Source of the DNA: Polytrichum commune
Lineage: Eukaryota; Streptophyta; Polytrichopsida; Polytrichales; Polytrichaceae
NCBI GenBank assembly: GCA_950295325.1
Contig: OX485809.1
Coordinates: 41,635,081 to 41,695,080 of the forward strand
Reading direction: 5' to 3'
DNA: 60,000 bases
Both the position numbers and the translations under genes were made by a program. Every line of letters starts with the position of its first letter. Positions within the stretch are counted from its first letter, which is position 1. Below are positions 17,043 through 29,014 of the stretch, one piece after another. The notes below the pieces were generated by a model. It made no database searches. It saw only the letters and a program-made list of their open reading frames with translations, and was not told the origin of the DNA.

Positions 17043-17418
17043 GGGGAGATTTTTTTAAGCATTGTTGGTTGAGATCCTAGTGTTTCCAAGACCAACCGAT
17101 TTCATGTTGACATCTTTTGAGTTTTCTTTATTAGAATGTGGAATATTCTGTAAATTTCTTTAAACAGACCGTAATTTTTCTCAAGGCTTGTATTTGAACC
17201 AGTTATCTTTGAAACTCAACCAGTCCATCTTTAATTAGCGGTTGGTTCTCCCCATTCATTGCTGGTTGAAGTCCAAGCCTCAGGAGCATTACTGATCATT
17301 TCAGAAGAATCTGTGAAATAAATCTCACATTCGTAAAGAGAAGACGCAAGATGCCAACAATTAACTAGTTGGACTTGGAAACAATAGGATCTGGACCGGT
17401 TATGCCCGAAAATCTCCC
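17043..17418. mobile_element. CCGGTT-type foldback element, copy A
   Basis: The left end GGGGAGATTTTTTTAAGCAT runs into TTGAGATCCTAGTGTTTCCAAG and CATGTTGACATC. The right end is its inverted counterpart (AACAATAGGATCTGGACCGG, ATGCCCGAAAATCTCCC). The centre contains inverted AACCAG/CTGGTT blocks. Arms of well over 100 bp meet near the middle. Four related copies occur in this window. Noncoding; no clear target duplication. Confidence 0.7.
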
Positions 17419-17637
17419 TAGACATTGTTCTATTTGTAGGCGTCCCACTGAACATTGTTATGGATATGAATAATGTTATGTAATAATATGCTTTGAAGGT
17501 ATCTTAGACTTGTTGGGATCTCACTAGCCATTATACCATGTGGCCTCTCGTACTGCAAAATTCTATACCTTTGAGATACTTTACATACCAAGCAAAAACC
17601 AATGTTGATGCTTTGACACAATCAAAACTTGTGTTGA

Positions 17638-18256
17638 GGTAGATGAGGCTAATTCGGTTAGCTTCCTTTAATTGGACACTTATTTTTTGTTCTTAGTTGG
17701 TAGTCCCTTTAATTCAGTGGGTGAATAATACATGGTGATTCAACCCCTGTCTTGATGATTTTTGGGGCGGTTGCCTTCACAAAAGTCAAACTACACCCAT
17801 CATCCTCCATAATGACAAATGGTGCCCACCGAACTATGACATGCTTGCTTTTGTGTCTGAGGCGGGCAAATTAGGACGTGGCATGTGGCTATGAGGTGCT
17901 GACCAACTTGTATTGTGGGTATTTCACAATGAAAAAACAATGCAGCTACATTTTATCTTACATGTGACCGCTTTAGAGACGTGACACAACCATTATTGGC
18001 ATTCAACCTAGTTTTCATTGGCAAATGACCCACGTAGAATCTACTAACGACATTGTCCACTTACACAACATAAACGATAAAAGAGTTCCCCCCTATAACA
18101 CCACATTGGGAAGTGGAGAATCTTGGATTATTAGAACGATTTCACATTCTTTAGTCTTGATATATAATTGCTAACATGCTCAAGATTCCAATGCTCAAAT
18201 CCATCAGCTAGAAGATTCCACAGAGCTAGAGGTGTCCACATTAGCCTCATCTACCT
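17638..18256 (+). mobile_element. AGGTAGATGAGGC MITE, copy 1
   Basis: Inverted ends AGGTAGATGAGGCTAAT (left) and ATTAGCCTCATCTACCTT (right). The interior matches the reverse complement of 46949-47615: landmarks are GGCAAATGACCCACGTAG, GTGTCACGTCTCTAAAG-type blocks and the GACTTTTGTGAAGG/CCTTCACAAAAGTC segment. Noncoding. No target duplication seen at this copy. Confidence 0.65.
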
Positions 18257-18612
18257 TACACAAGCCACATACCTTCAACTATATTGACTAACACTACAGC
18301 TCTCCCAATCTATGCATATCCATAGCAGCTCAAGGGTACGACCCTTATCACTGGCTTCTGAAGCCTACCCTTTGATGCGAATTCTCATGGAATTGAGGTG
18401 ATCATGTTATGTGAGTCACGTGTGTTTTATTAGGAGCAACACTTTTCCTTTCCAATCGGTTATCTTGCCACTTTTGGTGTTGAGTGTACGTTATACATAA
18501 TTCACGATTCCTATTGTTGGCTTGATGTGGTGGTTGATGTGACTAGATTCCACAATACATGTGAGAATTGTTAGGCCAATGAAATAGATCCTAGGCTTGG
18601 GGGTGGGACTCT

Positions 18613-18759
18613 CATAACATTATTCAGATCCATAGTAGGGTTCTGTGGGACTTAGAGTATTTTGCGGAATATTCCTCATATTTAGTCTGAATGTGAAGAA
18701 TATTCTACATATTATTGTCAGTCCCACATAACAATGTTATGGATCTGAATAATGTTATG
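18613..18759. repeat. Small foldback MITE with CATAACATTATTCAGATCC ends
   Basis: The left end CATAACATTATTCAGATCCA is mirrored by GGATCTGAATAATGTTATG at the right. Inner arms also pair (GTGGGACT/AGTCCCAC and GAATATTC around the centre). About 147 bp. A piece of the same end lies at 17454-17481. Noncoding. Confidence 0.75.
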
Positions 18760-20802
18760 TTCATACAATGTACAAACTAACGTAGTATATGAAGGGGTAT
18801 CATTTGAGGCATTAGGCCTACATAGTAGACATAAGGGAGAGGATGGTGATTACCTCCCGCAAGGGAGGATGTACCCGTACTTTGGTGCTTGATAAAATAT
18901 GTCAAAGTAAGTAGAACGGTCACCCATTCACATCAAGGCAAACTCGACGTTATTTTTATTTTATTTTATTTATTAAGGAGAGGCATTAAAAAAAACCATG
19001 TACATTTAGAAAGGTTAGTAAAATGAGGCCTTTTTTTCAATGTACAAAAGGGCGCCCAAAAATTTAGCCCAAAAAAAATTGACGATAGATACGTTGGTTT
19101 CATTCATAATTCATGGTTTCATCCATTATTGTCATGATGATAGTACTCAATGACTATCTTGTCCATTATTGCTAGGGTTTGCATTTAGATTCTAGGTTTT
19201 ACAAATTGGAGACTCTTGGAGCGCTCATGGGCTCCCTTGAGTTTTGCTCTTTGGATTGTGACTAAGTCATTATGCTATAGTCTTTGTATGTTTATGCAAT
19301 CGTTGAGTTGCATGCTACAGATGAAAAAACGTTTAATGACTTTCTCATTGGAAAGTGAAATTGGATATTATAAGTAGTAAAATGCCTATCTAATTCATGA
19401 TTTTTATTTGTATATGTAGTGGAAACATTTATAATATCAAATCGAAAAGCTTAATATAAATACATGAGTTCATTTACTAGCATGGCATTGATACATAAAG
19501 AGTTGTTTTTTTTCCTCTCTCTATAAACTTCTCGTATATAGAGAGTCTAATTTCATAGTGACCCATGCATGTCATTTAGGTTCTTAATGAAGAGTCCACC
19601 CCATGGGTCCTAGGGATGTCAATGTCTAGACTCTTAGATCCATTCTTGTTACCGAGCCATTTGCTTGTGTTGGCATGGATTTGTTAGACCCTTGATTCTC
19701 ACCATTGAGCATCGCGTGTACATTGAACTAACATCCGGTTATTTGACCACACAGGGTGAAGATGCAAGGGCATTGTGCAATCCTTCTTTGATAGAATCGC
19801 CATGAAACATTCATGTCCTTTGAAAGTTTCAATGGACAATGATATTTGCTTCAATGTAACATGTTGATGGATGTTGTCAAGATTCAAATGAACATGGAGC
19901 TTCATGGCACTACTAGTCCGTATCACCCCAGTGCCATGGCCTTACAAAATGTTTAGCTAAATTCTTTGTACGTTGCTTGACAAGAATATGTCTTTATGAC
20001 GATTTGATGGCATGAGATGTTGTAGGAATCTTTTTTTTTATACGACCAATGTTCCTTCCAAGGGGGTGACTCCCAAGTTTTTTTAAAATACATGAGAACA
20101 AATATAAAATCCACTTTAAAGTTGCAATCTACAAATCATAAAACATCTATTTTTAATAAAGCTCAAGTTATATATTCAATTTCATGGTATAAGTAAATTA
20201 GGGTGGTTAAAAGTTGATCATGTTATGGGTGTTTTAACAATGACATACCATAGGGTTCATTAGGGTGGGGAATTAAAATAATATATATTTGAGCCCCATG
20301 CTATGGATGAGCATCATTGGATGACGTCTCATGGATGTCTCTTGATAATTGGATGTAATTTTTTAGGTTAGATGTGGGAAGGGCTCCCGATGGGTTCCCG
20401 CATTATGTTTGGCTTTGTGAGTTCCTAGTTTGGATTTGCAAAAGCTCTTTGAAGTTTTTCCTATTTGTGCAAATTCCCACCATCTTGCAAACTTGGTTTA
20501 TATTGATGGTTGATTTTTGAAGGTTGGAGCGCATGCGTATAGTTGCACTCCTTAGGTGTGCCCAACCCAAGCTTCATCTTTCCAACTTTCAATGTTTTGC
20601 TCACTTAGTATATGGGTAGGATTTAGGGTTTTGAATTCTTGTTGTTAGTCCTCACACTTTCTTGGGACCATTGTCGATGCAAAGGAGAGGGCAACGTCAG
20701 TAGGAGGAGTTCATATGAATGATACCAACTACAACTTGAGGTACTTGGTTCTAGTGAGGTTGTTGGTCACAACCATGTTTGCAATGTAATTGAAGTTGAA
20801 AT
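18760..20802. other. Noncoding interval; short protein-fragment echo at 19296-19358
   Basis: No gene. Plus-strand 19296-19358 reads ELHATDEKTFNDFLIGK then stop, which matches the end of the decayed protein at 41093-41404 (ELQPMDEKVFNDFINDK). It is therefore a third fragment of that repeated family. The rest is AT-rich with poly-A/T runs. Confidence 0.5.
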
Positions 20803-21372
20803 TGTTCTCACTTGTTGATGCCAATGCTAGTCCAGAACTTATTGGATCTTGCAAGTGTGTTGAAGGCAACAACATATGCAAAAATCAAACAACTACTTGA
20901 AGGTATTCATATTGTAGATTGGCCCTCTCAATCCTTTGATCTTGAGAGTAGATGCAAGATTAACCACTAGCTTGAGGGGCTCAATAGACTTTCTTTGGAT
21001 GTATATGATCTGCCAATAGCTAATCCCAAGCTTTAATCTAGAAAGCACATGCGTGTGGTTGACCTAGATTTTGTTTCTGACTCCCAACAAACTCTAGAGT
21101 GCATAGCAGAGGAAGTTGAAATTCAAGACCTCACCAATCTTGATGACTTCGACTAGCCATTACCCTCACCTACTGGTTTTAGACTTAGTGCTGAGAGCAT
21201 TGAGTATTTGGTATATGACCTGAAATCCACATTGGTGAATGCCGAGGTTTTAATTAGACATTCGTTGGCTAAAGAAAAAATTATGAGATTTTTGAAACTA
21301 ATAACCCGGAGGATCACCAATGACATTTGGGTCTTTAGACCAACAATCTATGCGTGTAGTAAAGGTGTATAG
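20803..21372 (+). pseudogene. Decayed coding stretch of unknown family
   Basis: One frame stays readable for about 190 codons with only three stops (all TAG or TAA). It has protein-like composition throughout: LVQNLLDLASVLKATTYAK, then HIVDWPSQSFDLES, DLDFVSDSQQTLECIAEE, and LVYDLKSTLVNAEVLIRH before MRFLKLITRRITNDIWVF. Helical and amphipathic, with no zinc, DDE or RT motif. I do not recognise it; it could be an exon of a lost host gene or an accessory transposon protein. It has no shared frame on the other strand. Confidence 0.45.
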
Positions 21373-24300
21373 TGTGGAGTGTTGTAAAGAGTTTGGATCC
21401 ACTATTGGAGGTCATTCCAAGAACACAATGCACAACCTCTTTGCCAAATTGTTTTTTTAAATCACCTCATGTCTAACATACATATTCGAAAGTGGTGCCG
21501 AAGAGAATTCAATTTAATGATCATCCCCAATCACAAGCCCCTTAAGGGAAGTTTATAGTCTTGACTGCAATTGACCATCAAGGACTAGTGGTCGAAGGCA
21601 TTCACATGCTAAGTGCAATGACTAATACTAGTATCGATAAGAAGAAAAAAGAAGAAAAAAGAAAAAAGAAAAAAGAAAACCCATTTGCTCTAGCTGGGGA
21701 TCCTATATTGAAGGAAGCCAAGTCATGTTGGGGATCCACAGACAATCGAGGGGCATTGTGGGTGACAGCAAGTGAATACGTGAGCAACCAATATGTGCAT
21801 GACGTGGGCTTGTTTAAGATGAAACGCCGCTTATCAAAGCGACTCAAATTTGTGGTTGTTGTCAGAGCCATTAGCTCACTTGAATGTCATTGCGTTGAAG
21901 GTTCTCATGGTTGCTCTCTATGATTTTTACTATGATGTGGAGATGACCTTACAATTGTGTTGTTTGAGGAATGCAAGAGTAAAAGAACCTCCAAATGCTC
22001 GTTGAATTGTTTTGGGTAGGAGTTTAGGCAGAGGTTGTGGCAATGTTTTTGAAAAATTATATAGTTTGGAGCATCGGGGTTAGAGTTAGGGTTTAAACTT
22101 GCTATCTTGAGCAGAGTTGGATGTTTTGTCTATTCAATGGTTTTTTCCACTTGAACTTGAACAATGACAAAATTTGCTTCATATTCGAATGTGTAAACCT
22201 TAAACAAACTTTGTGATTGGTATTGGGTGGTTATGTTTTAATGCTACATGTATGTATGTGATAGTGTTTTTTAAACACAAAATTTGGAAGCGTTTGCATG
22301 TGTTTTTAAACATAAGCATTTTTTATACCACCACTTTCATGTCTATATGTATTGAATAAATAGAGTGCATACTAGGAAGCTAAATTGTGCACATGTTATG
22401 TTCATGAGTTAATGTGGAATTATGATATTGTTTTTGTAAGTTGTTAGATTTTACATGACATCAACAAAAATTACAAATTTGAATATCCACATGCCCATGT
22501 AAAAGAAGAATAAACACCAAGTTAACATACCCATAAGGTCCTCAAAAAAAATGAATGTTAAGAAATTACATAATTTTAGGGTCCATGATATTTACCTTCT
22601 CCAATTACCCCCCCCCCTCCCAAAAATTAAAAAATAATAATAAAAGAGGCTTGTGTTTTCAAGTGTCCCCGCTACAAGGGAGTGACACCTCGACATGCTC
22701 CTTCAAGCACTACTTATTCACCATTCAACAATCCACAAAAAGAGATTGTTGCACCCATTTAACAACCCTCTCATGCATCCATCTTAAAAACACACACCTA
22801 TGATTTCTTTTTTATTAATCTTATTTCAATTGTGCCTCACTAGAGTAATCCAAAGTCTTTGAAGATAATTATGGTGTCAAATCATTTTCAAAACTGCACT
22901 AGTTTTCCCAATTAGTGCGTGTGGGATTGATTTCCAAAACACACACTATTTTGCAAAGTCTCAAAATTAATGAGGGCTAATGTTTAAACTTAGTGATGCT
23001 AAATTCATGAATACACACTCATTTACCATACATTTCAAAAAGATTAGTGGTTGTAGAGTGATGAGGTGCTCTAAGGTGCTTGTAAAGTGATTACAAAATG
23101 TTATATGCAAACACATGATTGTCAAGGAATAGTGTCAAGGAATAGTACCGATATTGTCAATGAATAATGTTGCTATGAATAATATTTATAGTGAATAACA
23201 CTGAGATGAAAAATGCTTCTAGATCTTTTGGTGGCACTGATTTCATAGCATAAAGAAATTTACTATCACCTTCACTAATGTCCCACACCCACTCTTAGCC
23301 CTCCATCACTAATTGGGATAAACATTGTAGCAACTCCCAACCTACATACCTACTATGTGACGACGTTTTGGTTGGATTAAGAAGTGATGGACACATTCTA
23401 GAGGTGAAAGGAAAATGTTGCATAGAAGCATACTTCTCTTTTATTCAATGTTAAACACACCCCCTTCATAAAGTTGCAAATAACTTAATTTAAGTGTGTC
23501 CCACTAAGGTAAGTGAGCCTTAACCTATTACTCATCTTAAACATACACCTATATCTGAGTAGTGTGTGCTTGGGTGTGAATCTAAGAATGGACACCAAAA
23601 AAATGTTTGTTTACAATATAAAGTTGAATTACGTGCTCAATAGTGAGCATAATTGGGGGGTTGGGGGTCGGGGGGAGGGTTGGGTGTATATGTTCACTGA
23701 ATAAGAAAAGAGATTATGCACGGTACTCATGAATAAGATAACCAAGTGAGCTCCAAAACTTGTGCGGAAAGTGGCTATAGGCACGGTTTGGATTGGCTAA
23801 TCAACTTGCACCAATTGCATGTTTTGAATCCTACAAGAAATGGATATTGAGATTAACCCTTGAAGGACAAGGTGAACTTTTTTATCCAAGCAATCACCTA
23901 CTATCCGACAATACCAACAAACATGGTTGCATCATAGTCGTATGATTTTGGACATATGGAGGACTGAAAATGTATGTGAACAATCCTAATTTTAAAATCA
24001 TTGACTTGGTTCAACGAGCTTATGAATTGGTCTGAACTATTTAAAGAAAATTTAAGTTGATTTTCCTTTGGCCTTTTGGGGTTAAAGTGCCCATCTAACT
24101 CCCACTTACATTATACTAATTTGGGCCTTTCAATGTACTACATCATTTATGGTATTTAGTGTCACATGCGCAATAGTGTCACTTACCCTATCTTGAGGCG
24201 TATGCTAGGCTACATTGATTATTAACAACTCCATCATAAGTGACAGTTCATGACACTTGGCAATCAAGTGCGCTTACTAATATCTTGGCATGAGTATGTT

Positions 24301-24783
24301 CAATAGTGTTATGAGGTGCATGCATATGTTACACAATGGCTACGAGTTGACTAAATTGTACACAAACGACACTTGCCATTAGTATGCTCAAGAATATATT
24401 CCTCTTGCATACTAAAATGTAAACACATGACACTTGCCATTAGTATGCCCAAAAACATCTTCCCCTTATATATTGAAACGGAAGATTATCATCTAAAGTA
24501 TCCCAATGCCCTACTCTGAATGTCATAATGTAGATATTTTTTCACTTCAAAAAGTTACTTATGTTGACAAATGAATTCATATTGACAACTAGTAGGCATG
24601 ACACTTTGAAACCTCTAGGCATCTGGTTTAGGCCCTTCGCAAATAGTGTATGTAACACTAAATACCATAATCGGTGTACCTCGTGGGAAGATATGCATAC
24701 TAATCGTCAACCTACGTACTATTTATAAATAAGCATTTTTGTTTGGTGAAGAGAGAGCGGTGGATACGCTTTCATTGTCTGAA
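21373..24783. other. Noncoding interval with simple repeats and a degenerate inverted repeat
   Basis: A Lys/Glu-rich frame at 21561-21923 is driven by an (AGAAAAA)n tract and shows no domain. Poly-C (22609-22619) and poly-G (23657-23685) runs are present. ATTTATGGTATTTAGTGTCA (from about 24148) and TAACACTAAATACCATAAT (about 24651) form an inverted pair about 500 bp apart, echoed at 32160-32490, hinting at an old MITE. No gene. Confidence 0.35.
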
Positions 24784-26318
24784 GAGGTTTTTAGGCATAA
24801 GTTAATGCGTCTAACCTTGATCCTAGTGTTTCCAAGACCAACTAGTTGCATGTTGACATCTTTTGGTTTTCCTTTACTAAGTTGAGGAATATTCTGTAAA
24901 TTCCTATAAATGGGCCGGTAATTTTCCTGAAGTCTCGAATATGAACCGTTCATTTCCCAAACTCAACAGGTTCATTGGTACCCTTTTGTGCAATGTTTGT
25001 CTAAGTTACTGCCCATTCCGGGAAGCCATCGCTACACTGCTTATCCCAAATATTTGTAATTATACAATGCTATGACTACTTATCAAAAATGTTATATTTT
25101 AGCAAAGTTATATATGTTCTATAATGTCCGAAGAACTTATTGAACTTTGTTTGTAAAAATCGAACCACGGGTAGATCACTCTAAGGCATTTTTGTGCACC
25201 ACGTGCGGCTGGGGTTTTTTTTTCGTTTTGGGGCTATTTACCTTCAAGGGTTGAATTAAAGCCTCCCTATAATTACTTAAATTAAAAAAATGGCCCATTT
25301 GTTTGCACCCTTCCATTACTTATATTGTCCAAGTCACTGCAATTTTTTGTACTTTATATTCCTTTTAAGTAATAAAAGCTCATATATTTCCTAACGCAAT
25401 TGACGAGTGTTTAGGGAAAGCATGGAAACAAAGAAGGGTGCAAACAATAATACCATTGCAAACATAGTTATGAAGAAAACACATAGGAGACCATAGGAAA
25501 GTAATACCATTGCAAACACTGTTATGATGAAAACACATAGGAGATGCCAACACAAATACCATAGCAGTCATTACAATGCAAGTGACCAAAAACACAGAGC
25601 ATAGTAAAGCGGGTTTAGAATTTACAATTTAAGGTGAGAACAACAATACGGAAAACGCACCTCCAAAACACAGTGGACAAAAACGCGAAGCAAATTGAAA
25701 CCCTAGCCATCTGCAAACGGGCGTGGGGAAGACGACCCCAACGACGGCGCGTTCCCTTTTCATCCATTTTTGGACAGGCGGAAATCCCAATCATCATCCA
25801 TCCCCGTGAGTCCTAAACCCATTTACATACCATACTAAACATTCCTTCTAGGATCCTTATCTTCAGCCCTTGTATTAATTTTACAAAAAATAATGGCCCA
25901 CGTTTTATGTCCATCTAACTTACTTATAATGGGATTGTCTACATTTAATGGCCCCTTCGTTATTTGGAATTCCTTTATAATTTTTATTTCAAATGATTTT
26001 AATCCTCTCTATATTATGCCGCATGTCGTTCTTAAAATGCACTAAGTGATCTACCCGTGAATCGAACTCATGAGTAAGATGTTATTGTACTGCGTAAGTC
26101 TATGCACTGATTGGGATAATCCTATTAAACGGGGAGAACCGGCCACTACTTACATATGAACCGGTTGAAGTTCAAGACTTCAAAAAAGTAGTGATCATTT
26201 TGGGAAACTAGAGAAAATACCTCAATTTTCTTCTCAAAAAAATGAAAGATGTCAACATGTAAACAACTGGACTTGGAAATAGTAGGATCTCAACCAGTTA
26301 AGCCCAGTAACCTCCCCA
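24784..26318. mobile_element. CCGGTT-type foldback element, copy B, split by a hAT element
   Basis: The left arm (24784-25010) starts GAGGTTTTTAGGCATAAG and holds CTAGTGTTTCCAAGACCAAC and CATGTTGACATC. The right arm (26128-26318) is inverted, ending GAACCGGTTGAAG...GATGTCAACATG...CCCAGTAACCTCCCC. Between them lies the 894-bp hAT element with its 8-bp duplication. Removing it leaves a foldback of about 640 bp, so the hAT element arrived later. Confidence 0.7.
25166..26059. mobile_element. hAT-type non-autonomous element, long copy
   Basis: Ends CACGGGTAGATCACT / AGTGATCTACCCGTG, flanked by the perfect 8-bp duplication AATCGAAC (25158-25165 and 26060-26067). It matches the 520-bp copy at 15531-16050 over both ends, and has an extra internal segment (about 25371-25741) that the short copy lacks. 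Short frames (25380-25595 minus, 25634-25816 plus) show no transposase motif. Confidence 0.92.
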
Positions 26319-26337
26319 GAGGCCGCTAAACTTGCGT

Positions 26338-26604
26338 AACATTACCGAGGCACCCACTGTTTGTTTAGCGGGCCCTCGGAATATAGTTGTCGGATGCTTG
26401 AAAAGTTGAGCCTCACGCTGAAGAGATTTGGGCGAACCAACCCATACACTCGTTTCTTATTGGATGCCTGAACCCTTGCCTCCAAGGAAGCAGTGTACGG
26501 GTTGGTTCGCCCCAGCCCACGCTATAATTCTGTTTTGTTTCCGAGCATCCGACTGTTATATTCCAAGGACCCACTCAACCAAATGGAGGGTGCCGAGTAA
26601 TGTC
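26338..26604. mobile_element. MITE with long GGCACCC/GGGCCC inverted ends, carrying another MITE
   Basis: Left TAACATTACCGAGGCACCCA ... CGGAATATAGTTGTCGGATG; right, inverted, CATCCGACTGTTATATTCC ... GAGGGTGCCGAGTAATGT. The arms are about 65 bp with scattered mismatches. A third end of this family is at 33015-33075 (CCGACTATTATATTCTGAGG...AAGTAATGTTA). The interior is occupied by a second small foldback (26420-26514). Confidence 0.65.
26420..26514. mobile_element. Small GGCGAACCAACCC foldback MITE, copy 1 (nested)
   Basis: GGGCGAACCAACCCATACAC pairs with GTGTACGGGTTGGTTCGCCC across a loop of about 30 bases containing TGCCTCCAAGG. Flanked by CACGCT on both sides (6 bp, or 9 bp with two mismatches). 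A second copy is at 30151-30243. Noncoding. Confidence 0.8.
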
Positions 26605-28332
26605 CCGTGGATGGGGATTACTATTATTATTATAAAGCAAAGTGGGCATTAAATAGGGAACAGGTCCGGACAGTCCTTGGTGTTGCGGTGGGCATCTGTA
26701 GCCATGTGAGTGAAATTTGGGGGTCGAGATTGGCCTACGTTGTGGGCAGGATCCGTATTGGGGACCGCATCAACCGCCAACGTACGAATGGGCTTTAATA
26801 GTGTTACTGTATTATTGTTTCTGGAAGCGCACTTAGATTCAGGGATGCAAAAGGGATATGGGAGTAAGAAGTGTATTGTAAGCCCCATGGCTCATTACGG
26901 GCCCCAGGTTGGCCTCCGAATTCTGGGAGGAAGTTAGAAAAAAAAAAATTAATTAATTTTTAAAAAATAGGAGACTGCCTGCATAGTACTTGTACTAGCC
27001 AGCCGAATGTCTACAGTCTACAATGCGTGCTCCACTTAAGTTACTTCCAAGAAGCGAGTTCCGTCAGGCGCTTCTCAGGTCGAGCCTTTTTTCCTTCCAA
27101 AAATAATGGGGAAACCTTCGCACGAGGTCAGTGACATGAGAATCCTATCAACCAGGACGGTTTCTTAATTTGTAGCGGGTTTCTTAAAGAGATAACATGT
27201 CATCGAGAAGAAGTCTATGGGCGATGAAAGCAGCTTCTGGCTTCTGGTGAGGCCACGTTGCCTGTGCATTCTCGACCGTCGGATTTGACCGATGTAAGAT
27301 CTCCACCGTTCCTGCCACCATTCATCCACTGCTTAGTAAAAAACGTGGCTCCGATTGACAGTGTCAACTAACACGCATGTCAAACGGACATGACCATTGT
27401 GCAAAACAACACAATTTATGTCCGTTGTCAGTATGTAGTTGTGGACGATTACGATCCAAACTATCTTATGGTTTAATAAAGTTGTTATCATAACATGATT
27501 ATTATAACACGGCTCAACTCCTTGGATGCATGAGTTCATGCATGGGATCGTGTGTCGGGGCAAGTGTGATTTTCTTGAGTTTCGGGATTCCCCATTTATG
27601 GGGAGCACTCACGATGTCGAGCAAGCAACTATAGTTTATCAGAGTTCTTTAATTGTAACCTCTTTGTTTGGAAAGAGACCATTATCTAGTTGCTTAGTGA
27701 TGTGATGAATAAATAGATTCTTTTTGAAAGAATCGAAGTGAGGCGTAAAACCACTAGTGGGCACCAATTAGTCGTGATCGTGTGAAAAAGGGCATATCGT
27801 GACAGGTAAAAGGTGGGATTAACTTTTATCATGGGTGAGGGAAGGTCACCTTATAAAGCACTTCAGTGGTGCACCAAATACCAACAAATTCAACCTCAAG
27901 GGTTGCTTGATTTTCCACATCTTTAGACTCAATGAACTTGATAGTGTGGCTTTTGTGAGCCACACGGCCGTTGATTTGTATCACTCCAACCCGTGTGACC
28001 AATTTGTTCCACAACCATGTCTTCACTATGGGAAATGAGGCTACATTCAACGCACAACAAGTGCCATGAAATAACATCTCTAAGGATTGGGCAAGATTGG
28101 TAAATTGTACCATTGCAAGGCATCTTGCCTATTGTGTTAACTAGAATGTAAGCATAGTTGCCTCTTCTCGACTTTTAACACTTATGTTGTCCAATCACTA
28201 CAAGCATATGAGAATTGGGCAAATCTTCATACATCGATGAAAAGTGGTCTTGTGTCATTGAATTTTTTGTATTTATGCCTTGGTGATATGTTTGTGGATA
28301 CTTTCACTAACACAAGGCTTGTTGCCCAAATC
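26605..28332. other. Noncoding interval; dispersed repeat copy 2 at 27540-27720
   Basis: Short frames on both strands (e.g. minus 27333-27608 and 27829-28113) show no recognisable domain. 27540-27720 matches 14555-14715. GC is slightly higher at 26640-26930. No gene can be supported. Confidence 0.35.
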
Positions 28333-28413
28333 TCATAAGTTGATAGTGAAATCTAACCCTATGTAAGTTTTTAGTTTCATTGGCCAACCCAACAATGGAC
28401 AGATGGATTGATT

Positions 28414-28457
<44 letters not shown>

Positions 28458-28639
28458 CACACAATTATGTAGATAAACTTCTTATAGAATTTATTGATGT
28501 GTACCATTTGCTATGACAAAATCCATAAAGCATTAAACTCATGCATGCACTTAGGGCATTTTTCATAAGTTGATAGTGAAATCTAACCCTATGTAAGTTT
28601 TTAGTTTCATTGGCCAAACCAACAATGGACAGATAGATT

Positions 28640-28675
<36 letters not shown>

Positions 28676-28781
28676 CACACAATTATGTAGATAAGCTTCT
28701 TATAGAATTTATTGATGTGTACCATTTGCTATGACAAAATCCATAAAGCATTAAACTCATGCATGCACTTAGGGCATTTTG
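28333..28781. repeat. 230-bp tandem duplication with (GATA)n microsatellite in each copy
   Basis: TCATAAGTTGATAGTGAAAT recurs at 28333 and 28563, giving an exact 230-bp period, and both copies run to GCATGCACTTAGGGCATTTT. Each contains a GATA array (about 28410-28456 and 28636-28674) of different length. The very high identity implies a recent duplication. The frames encoding IYLSIYLS runs here are microsatellite artefacts. Confidence 0.92.
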
Positions 28782-29014
28782 AAGCTTATGTTAGGGTCAA
28801 ATTGAAGCTTATGTTTGGGAATATTGTGAGGGCAATCTTAAAATACAAAATAAACCATAACTACATAAATGTGTAGAAATAATAGGTATAGGGTTGGATG
28901 TCCTATGTCACAATTTTGGGAATTGATGAAAGAAATTTGATTTAAATGTATGGGAAGCCAAAATGCTTGTGAGACTAGAAGTACACTAAGATGTTGTCTA
29001 GAAGGTTAACTCCC
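28782..29014. other. Short noncoding gap
   Basis: Between the tandem duplication and the LINE-type relic; nothing recognisable beyond the repeat-flanking GAAGCTTATGTT doublet. Confidence 0.4.

Noticed and set aside
21561-21923. 120-residue Lys-rich frame
   Set aside because: Driven by an (AGAAAAA)n tract; the minus strand is open as well and no domain is visible. Kept only as a note.
26040-26110. tRNA-like reading on the minus strand (CATGAGTTCGATT)
   Set aside because: A weak B-box match exists but no convincing A box. The adjacent duplication belongs to the hAT element.
28307-28725. IYLSIYLS frames resembling membrane peptides
   Set aside because: Direct translation of GATA microsatellites.
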